From: Embleya sp045207655
GTDB lineage: Bacteria > Actinomycetota > Actinomycetes > Streptomycetales > Streptomycetaceae
Length of the DNA stretch: 64,000 nt
Reading direction: 5' to 3'
Assembly (NCBI RefSeq): GCF_045207655.1
Contig: NZ_CP108784.1
Location: 5,270,001-5,334,000, forward strand
Part shown: positions 36,917 through 45,313 of the stretch, in pieces
How the letters are laid out: each line of letters begins with the position of its first letter
Numbering within the stretch: the first letter of the stretch is position 1
Translations under genes and position numbers: made by a program
Notes under the pieces: model-generated
The model's input: only the letters and a program-made list of their open reading frames with translations
Database searches by the model: none
Told to the model about the DNA's origin: nothing

Positions 36917-37075
36917 TCACGTGTGCTCGCGGGGTATCCCGTATCCACCTGCCCGCGCATGTTTTCCACATCTTGCCGTCGTTGCGTGATTTCTTCGTCT
37001 TCGTACCGTTCTCCGCCGTCGTATCGAGCTCCCCACCGTTTCGCGTACCGATCTCCACCGTTGCGAAAGGACGTC

Positions 37076-38344
37076 ATGAGCACGCAGCACTCGCCCGTCC
37101 CCACCTCCGAGAACAAGGCCGGTGTCGGCCGCCCGGCCGGCCCCGGGGCCGAGAGCACCCGACTGATCGAGCTGGCCGAGGACTTCAGCGCGCACAATTA
37201 CCACCCGCTGCCGATCGTGATCGCCGAGGCGCACGGTGCGTGGATGACCGATGTCGAGGGGCGGCGCTACCTGGACATGCTGGCCGGGTATTCCGCGCTC
37301 AACTTCGGGCACGGCAACGCGCGGCTGATCGACGCGGCCAAGCGGCAGCTGGATCGGGTCACGCTCACCAGCCGGGCGTTCCACAACGACCGGTTCGCGC
37401 CGTTGTGCGAACAGCTCGCGCAGCTTGCCGGCATGGAGATGGTGCTGGTGATGAACACCGGCGCGGAGGCGGTCGAGACCGCGGTCAAGACGGCGCGCAA
37501 GTGGGGCTACGAGGTCAAGGGCGTACCGGACGGGCAGGCCAGGATCGTCGTCGCGGCCGGCAACTTCCACGGCCGCACCACCACGATCGTGAGCTTCTCC
37601 ACGGACGAGGAGGCACGCAGGCACTTCGGCCCGTACACCCCGGGCTTCGACGTGGTGCCCTACGGCGACGCACAGGCGCTGCGCGCGGCGATCACCGAGA
37701 ACACGGTGGCGGTGCTGATCGAGCCGATCCAGGGCGAGGCGGGCGTGCTGGTCCCGCCGCCCGGCTACCTGGCCGAGGTGCGGCAAGTCACCCGGGAGCG
37801 CGACGTGCTGTTCATCGCGGACGAGATCCAGTCCGGGCTCGGTCGCACCGGCCGCACCTTCGCGTGCGAGCACGAGGGTGTGGTGCCGGACATGTACGTC
37901 CTGGGCAAGGCGCTCGGCGGCGGCATCGTGCCGATCTCGGCCGTGGTGTCCTCGCGCGCGGTGCTCGGGGTCTTCGCGCCGGGCGAGCACGGGTCGACCT
38001 TCGGCGGGAATCCGCTGGCCTGCGCGGTGGGCCTGGAGGTGCTGGAGATCCTGCGCTCGGGCGAGTTCCAGCAGCGCTCCGCCGACCTCGGCGACCACCT
38101 GCACCGCGAACTCGGCGCGCTGCTCGGCCACTCGGTGGTCGCGGTGCGCGGTCGCGGCCTGTGGGCAGGCGTCGACATCGACCCGGCCTTCGGCACCGCG
38201 CACGAGGTCTCCGAGGCCCTGATGGCCCGGGGTGTGCTGGTCAAGGACACCCACGGCCAGACGATCCGCATCGCCCCGCCCCTGGTCATCTCCAAGGACG
38301 ACCTGGAGTGGTCCCTGGACCAACTGAGGGCGGTGCTGGCCTAG
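37076..38344 (+). CDS. rocD: ornithine aminotransferase
   Basis: 422 residues, a class III PLP aminotransferase of the RocD type. MNTGAEAVETAVKTARKWGY, FHGRTTTIVS, ADEIQSGLGRTGR and YVLGKALGGGI with the PLP Lys are conserved. It converts ornithine and 2-oxoglutarate to glutamate semialdehyde and glutamate, linking arginine breakdown to proline. The first 25 residues are a variable extension. ATG 37076 has AAAGGA 5 nt upstream. It lies 160 nt after the dimethylargininase-like gene, the usual arginine-catabolic pairing. Confidence 0.93.
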   Translation: MSTQHSPVPTSENKAGVGRPAGPGAESTRLIELAEDFSAHNYHPLPIVIAEAHGAWMTDVEGRRYLDMLAGYSALNFGHGNARLIDAAKRQLDRVTLTSRAFHNDRFAPLCEQLAQLAGMEMVLVMNTGAEAVETAVKTARKWGYEVKGVPDGQARIVVAAGNFHGRTTTIVSFSTDEEARRHFGPYTPGFDVVPYGDAQALRAAITENTVAVLIEPIQGEAGVLVPPPGYLAEVRQVTRERDVLFIADEIQSGLGRTGRTFACEHEGVVPDMYVLGKALGGGIVPISAVVSSRAVLGVFAPGEHGSTFGGNPLACAVGLEVLEILRSGEFQQRSADLGDHLHRELGALLGHSVVAVRGRGLWAGVDIDPAFGTAHEVSEALMARGVLVKDTHGQTIRIAPPLVISKDDLEWSLDQLRAVLA

Positions 38345-38492
38345 CACGGGGGCGGGTGAGGACGGTCGCGCAGTCGAGGCTTTCGCGGCCGTCCGTCCCA
38401 CGAACGCGGTCGTCTCGGGACGGCAGGGCGTGGGCGCCTACGGGGCCGCCGTTCGGAAGCGCCGCCACGCGGAGAGCGAACGGTTCCGGGAT

Positions 38493-39926
38493 TCACTCGG
38501 CCCGCCAAGCCCCCAGGAGTTCGGCGGGCCCGAACGTCGCCTGGAGCCCGGAGCAATCGACACCGCTTCGCGAGACGCCGACCAGGGGGATCGACTCGTC
38601 GGTGAGCGCCGCTCGGTGTTTGTGCAGCGAGGCCAGGTCGTGGGCGTCGAAGGGGGATGATTCAAGCCACTTGATCGACCCCAGGAACAGCAACCGCTTG
38701 GCCACAGGCTGCCGGTCGGCTCCCACCAGGTCGATCTCGACGTCGTTGCTTCGGGTCCAATAACCGCCGATGGCGGGCGCGGCGGGCAGGTCGCCGGCGG
38801 GCAGGATCCGGGCCAAGGCCTCTCGGATCAACGGCTCGACGGCGCGTCCTCGCCAACTGGTCCACCCGCCCCTGATCCGAGCCAGCGTGAGATCGCCGCG
38901 CATCCGCTCGATCTCCGGCATGTGCGGGTCGAGGAAGGCCAGCCAGAAACGCAGGTATGGATCCGCCACGCGATAGCGGCGCTCCTTCGAGGGGCGCAAC
39001 GAGACGGGCAGTTCGGTTGCCACGACCCGCTTGTCGACCAGCAGATCCGCCGCCCTGCTCAGGGTGCTGTGCGCGAGCCCGCCGGCGGCGCGCGCGATGT
39101 TGGTGAAGGTGCGCTCGCCTGCGCCGATCGCGCGCAGCACCTCCCTGCCCATTGCCTGCGGTGGGAACTCCGCGGCGAGGGAGCGCTCGGCCGAGACCAG
39201 GAGAGCGGAGATCGGATTCTCCAACGCCGCCCCCAGGAACTCCCACATCGAAGCCCCCGGCCGCCACTCACGACAGATCAACGGCAGCCCGCCGGTGATC
39301 AGTGCGGCGTCGAACGCGTCGGCGGGTGCCAAGTCCAGCATCTCGCCGAGGTCGGCAGGGTTCAGCGGGCCGACGACCATCTCGCGTCCCCGCTGATGGA
39401 ACGGGCGCTCGTAGCTGTCGAGCGCCTGCATCATCGACAGATCGGACCCCACCAGGAGCAAAAGGACCGGCTTGCGGCAGAGCAAGCGGTCCCAGGCTCG
39501 CTGGAGCATGCCCTCGAAGGCCTCGATCCGTTCCATCAGGTATGGCACCTCGTCGATCACCACGACACTCGGCGCGTCATCGGGCAGGATCTCCGCCAGG
39601 AGGCGGAAGGCCGCGTTCCACCGGCTCGGAGCCTCCTCCGCGAAGAGTGAGTGATCCGGCAGGGTGGATTGGTTCATCGAGTCGAGGAGCTCCGCCAGTT
39701 CGTCCTCGGCCGAGCCGCCGCCCGCGGTGAAGAACAGATGGGGGACCGCCGCCTGCCGGAGGAACTCCTCGACCAGGGTGGACTTGCCCACCCGGCGCCT
39801 GCCACGCATGAGCACGCATTGGCCGGGCCGTGCCGAGCCGACGGCCTCGCGGACTTCCTCGAGCGTGTCGCGAAGCGTGCGCAGTTCGCGTTTCCTGCCG
39901 ATGAAGCGATGCACGAGGAGTCCCAT
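38493..39926 (-). CDS. ATP-binding protein (archaeal-type AAA ATPase with DUF234-like nuclease domain)
   Basis: 477 residues. Walker A RGRRRVGKST at 41-50 and Walker B VVVIDEVPYL near 122-131 define a STAND/AAA ATPase of the mainly archaeal PF01637 type. A winged-helix region follows (about 300-340), then a C-terminal DUF234-like segment with EIDLVGADRQ and LGSIKW, suggesting a PD-(D/E)xK-type nuclease. Its function is unknown; relatives are mobile and poorly conserved between strains. ATG 39926 starts at the conserved MGLLVHRFIGRKREL; ATG 40007 would begin inside the operator-like repeats. Confidence 0.75.
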   Translation of the reverse strand: MGLLVHRFIGRKRELRTLRDTLEEVREAVGSARPGQCVLMRGRRRVGKSTLVEEFLRQAAVPHLFFTAGGGSAEDELAELLDSMNQSTLPDHSLFAEEAPSRWNAAFRLLAEILPDDAPSVVVIDEVPYLMERIEAFEGMLQRAWDRLLCRKPVLLLLVGSDLSMMQALDSYERPFHQRGREMVVGPLNPADLGEMLDLAPADAFDAALITGGLPLICREWRPGASMWEFLGAALENPISALLVSAERSLAAEFPPQAMGREVLRAIGAGERTFTNIARAAGGLAHSTLSRAADLLVDKRVVATELPVSLRPSKERRYRVADPYLRFWLAFLDPHMPEIERMRGDLTLARIRGGWTSWRGRAVEPLIREALARILPAGDLPAAPAIGGYWTRSNDVEIDLVGADRQPVAKRLLFLGSIKWLESSPFDAHDLASLHKHRAALTDESIPLVGVSRSGVDCSGLQATFGPAELLGAWRAE

Positions 39927-39969
39927 CGGGCCGGGCGGTGACGTCGATCCGTCTAATGGTAGCGCAGTA

Positions 39970-39993
39970 GATACTATCGCCGGCGATACTATC
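39970..39993 (-). promoter_or_regulatory. paired GATACTATC operator-like repeats
   Basis: Two copies of GATACTATC (39970-39978 and 39985-39993), centres 15 bp apart, flank a palindromic CGCCGGCG core. Each unit is itself palindromic around its central base. They lie 44-67 bp upstream of the ATPase start and are AT-rich against the local background. Confidence 0.55.
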
Positions 39994-40113
39994 TGAATTG
40001 GAACCATGGTGATCCGGATCCGGTCGACCGGGGCAGGCCGGCGACCGTGATCTCGGCCGCCGGCCACGCGTGATTCGCGTCGCCATGCGGGCTGGAGCGG
40101 ACCGGCCGATGAC

Positions 40114-40156
40114 AACCCGTGAGGGGCCGGCCCGCCGGGCCGGCCCCTCACGGGTT
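40114..40156. terminator. tetR terminator hairpin
   Basis: Perfect 20-bp stem (40114-40133 with 40137-40156), loop GCC, 14 nt beyond the TetR stop codon. Confidence 0.9.
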
Positions 40157-40170
40157 CGTCGAGATCATCC

Positions 40171-40824
40171 TCACGAGCTGCGGCGGCCGACCAGTCTCGG
40201 CTTCGGTTCGATGCCGGAGAGGCCGTTCCAGGCCAGGTTGACCAGGTGTGCGGCCACGTCGGCCTTCTTCGGCCGGCGGACGTCGAGCCACCACTGGCCG
40301 GTCAGGGCGACCATGCCGACCAGCATCTGGGCGTACATCGGCGCGAGCTTCGGGTCGTAGCCGCGCGACTTGAACTCCAGGCCGAGCACGTCCTCGACCT
40401 GCGAGGCGATGTCGCTGATCAGCGACGCGAACGTGCCGGTGGACTGGGCCACCGGCGAGTCCCGGACCAGGATCCGGAAGCCGTCCGTGTTCTGGTCGAT
40501 GTAGTCGAGGAGCGCGAAGGCGGCCTGTTCCAGCAGTTCCCTGGGGTGCCCGCCGGTCAGCGCGCTCGTCACCATGTCCAACAATGCGCTGGTCTCGCGG
40601 TCCACGACGACCGCGTACAGGCCTTCCTTGCCCCCGAAGTGTTCGTAGACCACCGGCTTCGAGACGCCCGCCTTGTGGGCGATCTCCTCGACACTCGTCG
40701 CGTCGTAGCCACGCTCCGCGAACAGTGTTCGACCGATGTCGATCAACTGCTCCCGACGCTCTTTCCCGGTCATGCGCACACGACCGCCGCCGCGCGGTGC
40801 ACTCCGCCTGCTGCTCTCGGTCAC
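40171..40824 (-). CDS. TetR/AcrR family regulator
   Basis: 217 residues. The N-terminal helix-turn-helix (TSVEEIAHKAGVSKPVVYEH) is preceded by GRVRMTGKERREQLIDIGR, a block I recall as strongly conserved in streptomycetes. The C-terminal ligand domain ends in EPKPRL. GTG 40824 retains the Arg/Gly-rich lead; ATG 40776 is possible. It lies 7 nt after the desaturase stop in the same orientation, so the two share a transcript and this protein probably represses the desaturase promoter in response to acyl-CoA or fatty acid. Confidence 0.9.
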   Translation of the reverse strand: MTESSRRSAPRGGGRVRMTGKERREQLIDIGRTLFAERGYDATSVEEIAHKAGVSKPVVYEHFGGKEGLYAVVVDRETSALLDMVTSALTGGHPRELLEQAAFALLDYIDQNTDGFRILVRDSPVAQSTGTFASLISDIASQVEDVLGLEFKSRGYDPKLAPMYAQMLVGMVALTGQWWLDVRRPKKADVAAHLVNLAWNGLSGIEPKPRLVGRRSS

Positions 40825-40831
40825 TGCCCCA

Positions 40832-41800
40832 TCATGCCGCGCGGCGTGCCGCGACCCGTTCCCGGTCCGGCCAACGCACGTCCGAGACCCAGCCGAGCTT
40901 CTCCATCCAGCGGATCGCCCGGGCGCTGCTGTCGAGCTGACCACGCAGTACGCCGTGCCGTGCGCTGGTCTGATCCGCGTGGTGCAGGTTGTGCCAGGAC
41001 TCGCCCATCGAGGGGATCGCCAGCCACCACACGTTGCCCGAGCGGTCGCGCGATTTGAACGGGTGGTCGCCGACCGCGTGGCAGATCGAGTTGATCGACC
41101 AGGTCACGTGGTGCAGCAGCCCGACCCGGACCAGCCCGGCCCAGAAGAACGCGGTCACCGCACCCTGCCACGACCACGCCCACAGGCCGCCGACCAGCGC
41201 CGGAGCCGCCAGGGACACGGCGACCCAGAGTGGGAACTGGCGGGAGACGCGAATCATGTCGCGGTCCTTGAGCAGGTCGGGCGCGTACTTCTCCTGCGAG
41301 GTCTGCTCGACGTCGAACAGCCACCCCATGTGCGCCCACCACAGGCCCTTGGCCAGCGCGCCGACGCTGGTGCCGTAGCGCCACGGCGAGTGCGGGTCGC
41401 CCTCCTTGTCGGAGAACTTGTGGTGCTTGCGGTGGTCGGCGACCCACCGCACCAGCGGACCCTGCACGGCCATGTTGCCCGCGATCGCGAGCGCGATCCG
41501 GACCGGGCGCTTGGCCTTGAACGACCCGTGGGTGAAGTAGCGGTGGAACCCGATCGTGATCCCGTGGCCGGTGATGGCGTACATCACCACGCCGATCACC
41601 ACGTCGCGCCAGGACAGTCCCCAACCCCATGCCGCCGGCACCGCTGCCACCAACGCGAGGAACGGGATGCCGATGAAGAGCGCCAGTGCGATCTGTTCGG
41701 CGAAGTGCTTGCGCTCGCCGCCGAGCGTGCCGCGCGGGGCCGCGTCGTCGGCGGGCTTCCGTTCGGCTTCGAGCACGCTGGTGCCGGGGGAAGGGGTCAT
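40832..41800 (-). CDS. acyl-CoA/acyl-lipid delta-9-type desaturase
   Basis: 322 residues, an integral membrane fatty acid desaturase. The three His boxes that bind the di-iron centre are present: HRYFTH (86-91), HRKHH (123-127) and HNLHH (about 277). Four hydrophobic helices surround them. It introduces a double bond into acyl chains of membrane lipids. The start ATG 41800 has GAGGGA 6 nt upstream. It is first in an operon with the TetR gene, and a tandem palindromic operator lies just upstream of the start. Confidence 0.92.
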   Translation of the reverse strand: MTPSPGTSVLEAERKPADDAAPRGTLGGERKHFAEQIALALFIGIPFLALVAAVPAAWGWGLSWRDVVIGVVMYAITGHGITIGFHRYFTHGSFKAKRPVRIALAIAGNMAVQGPLVRWVADHRKHHKFSDKEGDPHSPWRYGTSVGALAKGLWWAHMGWLFDVEQTSQEKYAPDLLKDRDMIRVSRQFPLWVAVSLAAPALVGGLWAWSWQGAVTAFFWAGLVRVGLLHHVTWSINSICHAVGDHPFKSRDRSGNVWWLAIPSMGESWHNLHHADQTSARHGVLRGQLDSSARAIRWMEKLGWVSDVRWPDRERVAARRAA

Positions 41801-41831
41801 AGGGATTCCCTCAGGTCGGGGACAGGCGATG

Positions 41832-41861
41832 CTACGGCGACGTAACCTACGGGGCCGTAAG
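41832..41861 (-). promoter_or_regulatory. tandem TACG-N4-CGTA operator of the desaturase gene
   Basis: Two adjacent 15-bp units, CTACGGCGACGTAAC (41832-41846) and CTACGGGGCCGTAAG (41847-41861), are each a TACG/CGTA palindrome. They lie 32-61 bp before the desaturase ATG and overlap a TAGCAT -10 candidate (41834-41829 on the minus strand). The likely ligand is the TetR protein of the same operon. Confidence 0.6.
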
Positions 41862-42144
41862 TTCCGCCAGTATGGCAGGTCATGAGCGGAAAGTGAGGTG
41901 TCCGCGGGGCCTCCGATTTTTCCGGGCACCTTGGTCAAAACCCTTGTGTCGGACGGCTTCCCGGCCCGGTCGGGAGCATGCGCGATGCGTCCGGCGGGCT
42001 TTTCGGGACCGCCGCGCGGCCGACTTCCGCGATGTTCGATGGGGTCGGCGGGGGGTTATTCGCGCACGAAGCGTCGAGGGGCCGGCATAGTAGGTGCCGT
42101 GAAAACGGGATGAGCCCGCCTGCCAAGCGGAATGCCCGATTCAT
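41862..42144. other. intergenic region between the desaturase operator and tRNA-Gln
   Basis: Nothing coding is evident. It must hold the tRNA promoter; I cannot point to a convincing -35/-10 pair. Confidence 0.35.
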
Positions 42145-42217
42145 TCCGCTATGGTGTAACTCGGCAGCACACGGGGTTTTGGTCCCCATGGTCCAGGTTC
42201 AAATCCTGGTAGCGGAG
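42145..42217 (+). tRNA. tRNA-Gln (anticodon TTG)
   Basis: A cloverleaf is visible. The acceptor TCCGCTA (42145-42151) pairs with TAGCGGA (42210-42216), discriminator G at 42217. The anticodon loop TTTTGGT lies between GGGG and CCCC stems and gives anticodon TTG. The T-arm is CCAGG-TTCAAAT-CCTGG. The 3' CCA is not encoded. A single tRNA-Gln just ahead of glmU is the usual streptomycete arrangement. Confidence 0.93.
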
Positions 42218-42389
42218 CCTTTCGGCAGTGCCGACCGCAGCGGCGCGTGGAGCCTTCTCCCGACGGCGCTATCCTCGTAGGGCCCGGTTTGTTCGGCTCG
42301 GCTTCGTCGTGCCGTCATTTCGTTTCTCCGGAGTCGGCCTCCGGAGTCGCCGGGCATCCCCCGCCAGCGATGCCGAGGAGCCTTGCTCT

Positions 42390-43928
42390 GTGAGCCCCAT
42401 CCGCCCGGCTGCCGTCGTCGTACTTGCTGCGGGTGAGGGCACCCGCATGCGCTCCAAGACCACCCCGAAGGTGTTGCACGCCCTGGCCGGTAGGGCCATG
42501 GTCGGGCACGTGGTCGAGGCCGCGCGACGGTTGGATCCCGAAGACCTGATCGTCGTCGTCGGCCACGGTCGCGACCAGGTCGCGAAATATCTGTCCGAGC
42601 TGGACCCGGCCGCCCGGGTGGTCGTCCAGGAACAGCAGAACGGCACCGGCCACGCCGTCCGCGTCGCCCTGGACGGGCTCGCCGAGTCCGGCCGGGAGCC
42701 GGACGGAGTGGTCCTGGTCACGTGCGGGGACACCCCGCTGCTCACCTCGGACAGCCTGGCCGCGATGGTCCACACGCACGAGCGCGAGGGCAACGCGGTC
42801 ACCGTGCTCTCCGCCGTCGTGCCGGATCCGGCGGGCTACGGCCGGATCGTGCGGGAGAACACGCCCGACGGGCGCGGCGCCGTCACCGCGATCGTCGAGC
42901 ACAAGGACGCCTCCGCCGCCCAGCGCGCGATCGCCGAGATCAACTCCGGCGTGTACGCGTTCGACGGCAAGCTGCTGCGCGAGGCGCTCGGCCGGATCAC
43001 CCCGCACAACAGCCAGGGCGAGGAGTACCTCACCGACACCCTGCACGTGCTGCGCGAGGCCGGACATCGGGTGGGCGCCGCGGCCGCCGTGGACCACCGG
43101 GAGATCCTGGGCGTCAACGACCGGGTGCAGCTCGCCGAGGCGCGTCGGGTGTTCAACGACCGCCTGATCGAGGCCGCGATGCGCTCCGGCGTGACCGTGA
43201 TCGACCCCGCGACCACGTGGGTCGACGTGGACGTCACCTTCGAGCCGGACGCCGTGATCCACCCCAACACCCAACTGCACGGCGCCACCAGCGTCGCCGC
43301 CGAGGCCGTGGTGGGCCCCAACTGCACGCTGCGCGACACCCTCGTCGGCGAGCGGGCCCACGTGTACAACGCCACCACCGAGGGCGCCGAGATCGGCCCC
43401 GAGGCGACCGTGGGTCCGTACACCTACCTGCGACCGGGCACCCGGCTCGCGGGCAAGGCCAAGGCAGGCGGTTTCGTGGAGATGAAGAACGCCGTGGTGG
43501 GCGAGGGATCCAAGGTGCCGCATCTGACCTACGTCGGGGATGCGACCATCGGAGTGGGCGCCAACATCGGTGCGGCCACGATCTTCGTGAACTACGACGG
43601 AGTGAGCAAACACCACACGGTGGTCGGGGACCACGTGCGAGTGGGCAGCGACACCATGCTGGTCGCCCCGATCGAGATCGGCGACGGTGCCTACACGGCC
43701 GCCGGATCGGTGATCACAGAAGATGTCCCGCCCGGTGTGATGGCGGTGGCGCGGGGGCGCCAGCGCAACATCGACGGGTGGGTCGCACGCAAACGCGCGG
43801 GTACGGCCTCGGCGCAGGCCGCCGAACGCGCGCTCGCGTCGAGCCAGGGCGACGCGGGTGACGTGCACACAACGGCCGGGCCGAACGACGGTTCTGCCGA
43901 GGCGAATGGCAAGGAGACGGTGCTGTGA
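42390..43928 (+). CDS. glmU: bifunctional UDP-GlcNAc pyrophosphorylase / glucosamine-1-phosphate acetyltransferase
   Basis: 512 residues. The N-terminal uridyltransferase domain has LAAGEGTRMRSKTTPKVLH and VTCGDTPLL. The C-terminal left-handed beta-helix has the acetyltransferase signatures (GPYTYLRPGT, GEGSKVPHLTYVGDA, NIGAATIFVNYDG). It makes UDP-GlcNAc for peptidoglycan and, here, plausibly for the sugar cluster downstream. About 50 residues of Ala/Gly/Thr-rich tail extend past the usual end, as in other actinobacteria. GTG 42390 has GAGGAG 9 nt upstream. It overlaps prs by 4 nt. Confidence 0.96.
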   Translation: MSPIRPAAVVVLAAGEGTRMRSKTTPKVLHALAGRAMVGHVVEAARRLDPEDLIVVVGHGRDQVAKYLSELDPAARVVVQEQQNGTGHAVRVALDGLAESGREPDGVVLVTCGDTPLLTSDSLAAMVHTHEREGNAVTVLSAVVPDPAGYGRIVRENTPDGRGAVTAIVEHKDASAAQRAIAEINSGVYAFDGKLLREALGRITPHNSQGEEYLTDTLHVLREAGHRVGAAAAVDHREILGVNDRVQLAEARRVFNDRLIEAAMRSGVTVIDPATTWVDVDVTFEPDAVIHPNTQLHGATSVAAEAVVGPNCTLRDTLVGERAHVYNATTEGAEIGPEATVGPYTYLRPGTRLAGKAKAGGFVEMKNAVVGEGSKVPHLTYVGDATIGVGANIGAATIFVNYDGVSKHHTVVGDHVRVGSDTMLVAPIEIGDGAYTAAGSVITEDVPPGVMAVARGRQRNIDGWVARKRAGTASAQAAERALASSQGDAGDVHTTAGPNDGSAEANGKETVL

Positions 43929-44902
43929 GCGGGATCAAGGTGACGCCTGAGCGCAAGCTCATGCTCTTCACGGGCAGGGCCCACCCCGAACTTGCGAAGG
44001 AGGTGGCCTCGGAGCTCGGTGCGGATCTCGTTCCCACCAAGGCCTTCGAGTTCGCCAACGGGGAGATCTACGTACGTTTCGAGGATTCCGTACGAGGTGC
44101 CGACGCGTTCGTGATCCAGAGCCACACGGCTCCGATCAACACGTGGATCATGGAACAGCTCATCATGATCGATGCGCTCAAGCGGGCCTCCGCCAAGCGC
44201 ATCACGGTCATCGTGCCGTTCTACGGCTACGCCCGACAGGACAAGAAGCACCGCGGTCGCGAGCCGATCTCGGCCCGACTGATGGCGGACCTGTTCAAGA
44301 CCGCCGGCGCCGACCGGCTGATGGCCGTGGACCTGCACACCTCGCAGATCCAGGGCTTCTTCGACGGTCCGGTGGACCACCTGTTCGCGCTGCCGCTGCT
44401 GGCCGACCACGTCGGCAAGCGGGTGGACCGCGAGCGGCTCACCGTGGTCTCCCCGGACGCCGGCCGCGTGCGGGTGGCCGACCAGTGGACGGACCGCCTC
44501 GGCGCGCCGCTGGCGATCATCCACAAGCGTCGCGACCCCAACATCGCCAACGAGGTCACCGTGCACGAGGTGGTCGGTGACGTCGCCGGCCGTACGTGTG
44601 TGCTGGTCGACGACATGATCGACACCGGTGGCACGATCTGTGCCGCCGCCGACGCGCTGTACGAGAATGGCGCCGCCGACGTGATCGTGGCCGCCACCCA
44701 CGCGGTGCTCTCCGGCCCCGCCGTGGACCGGCTGAAGAACTCGCGGATCAGCGAGGTCATCGTGACCAACTCGCTGCCGATCGAGGAGGAGCGTCAGTTC
44801 GACAAGCTGACCGTCCTGTCGATCGCGCCGATGGTCGGCCGGGCGATCCGGGAGGTCTTCGAGGACGGTTCGGTCACCAGCCTCTTCGAGGGCCACAGCT
44901 GA
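43925..44902 (+). CDS. prs: ribose-phosphate pyrophosphokinase
   Basis: 325 residues, class I PRPP synthetase. It has KLMLFTGRAHPELAKEVA, FYGYARQDKKHRGREPIS (flexible loop), MAVDLHTSQIQGFF and the PRPP-binding VLVDDMIDTGGTI. It makes PRPP from ribose 5-phosphate and ATP, feeding the purine genes earlier in the window. GTG 43925 overlaps the glmU stop (GTGA), so translation is coupled. A 16-bp terminator hairpin follows at 44953-44992. Confidence 0.96.
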   Translation: MSGIKVTPERKLMLFTGRAHPELAKEVASELGADLVPTKAFEFANGEIYVRFEDSVRGADAFVIQSHTAPINTWIMEQLIMIDALKRASAKRITVIVPFYGYARQDKKHRGREPISARLMADLFKTAGADRLMAVDLHTSQIQGFFDGPVDHLFALPLLADHVGKRVDRERLTVVSPDAGRVRVADQWTDRLGAPLAIIHKRRDPNIANEVTVHEVVGDVAGRTCVLVDDMIDTGGTICAAADALYENGAADVIVAATHAVLSGPAVDRLKNSRISEVIVTNSLPIEEERQFDKLTVLSIAPMVGRAIREVFEDGSVTSLFEGHS

Positions 44903-44952
44903 CCCACCACACTGTCGACGGCGGCCCCCGAACGGGTCGTCGAGCCGTAACT

Positions 44953-44992
44953 CACGTACGCCGCCCGGTCGTTCGGCCGGGCGGCGTACGTG
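44953..44992. terminator. prs terminator hairpin
   Basis: A 16-bp perfect stem (44953-44968 with 44977-44992), extended by a C-G and a G-T pair, loop GTTC, 50 nt after prs. Confidence 0.9.
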
Positions 44993-45313
44993 TGCCCACC
45001 TGCTTTTCGAGGTATCTTGCGTCGAATGGGGCGCGCGCCATCACTCGTTCGAGTGGCGCTCCCCGCGACCCGATTTCGGGGTGACCGAGAAGAGCGGGTA
45101 GGCTAACGGGGTTGCCCGGCGAGGGATGCGCGCTACTTGCTCCGTGATCGACGCGGTAGTTGTGTGTCGTGTACTCCTCCAAGGCTTTTGCAGGGGACCC
45201 GGTGCCACTCGGGCACCTACGAACCGACTCCGGCCATCACCGTCCGCAGTCGATCCGCACCATGGGGACCCCGCCCCGCCATCCGCCACCGCGTCGTTCG
45301 AGGAGTACCCGTC
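44993..45313 (+). promoter_or_regulatory. 321-nt leader/promoter region of rplY
   Basis: No credible gene. A TAGGCT -10 candidate lies at 45099-45104 with a weak -35. A GGTGCC-ACTCG-GGCACC hairpin lies near 45200-45217 in the predicted leader of about 200 nt. GAGGAG at 45300-45305 is the rplY ribosome binding site. Confidence 0.45.

Noticed and set aside
40171..41800. Part of a secondary-metabolite cluster together with the P450 at 29883
   Set aside because: The desaturase/TetR pair is housekeeping lipid metabolism, and no polyketide, peptide or terpene synthase lies in the window.
42145..42217. Integration site (attB) at tRNA-Gln
   Set aside because: No direct repeat of the tRNA 3' end, integrase or mobile genes occur nearby.
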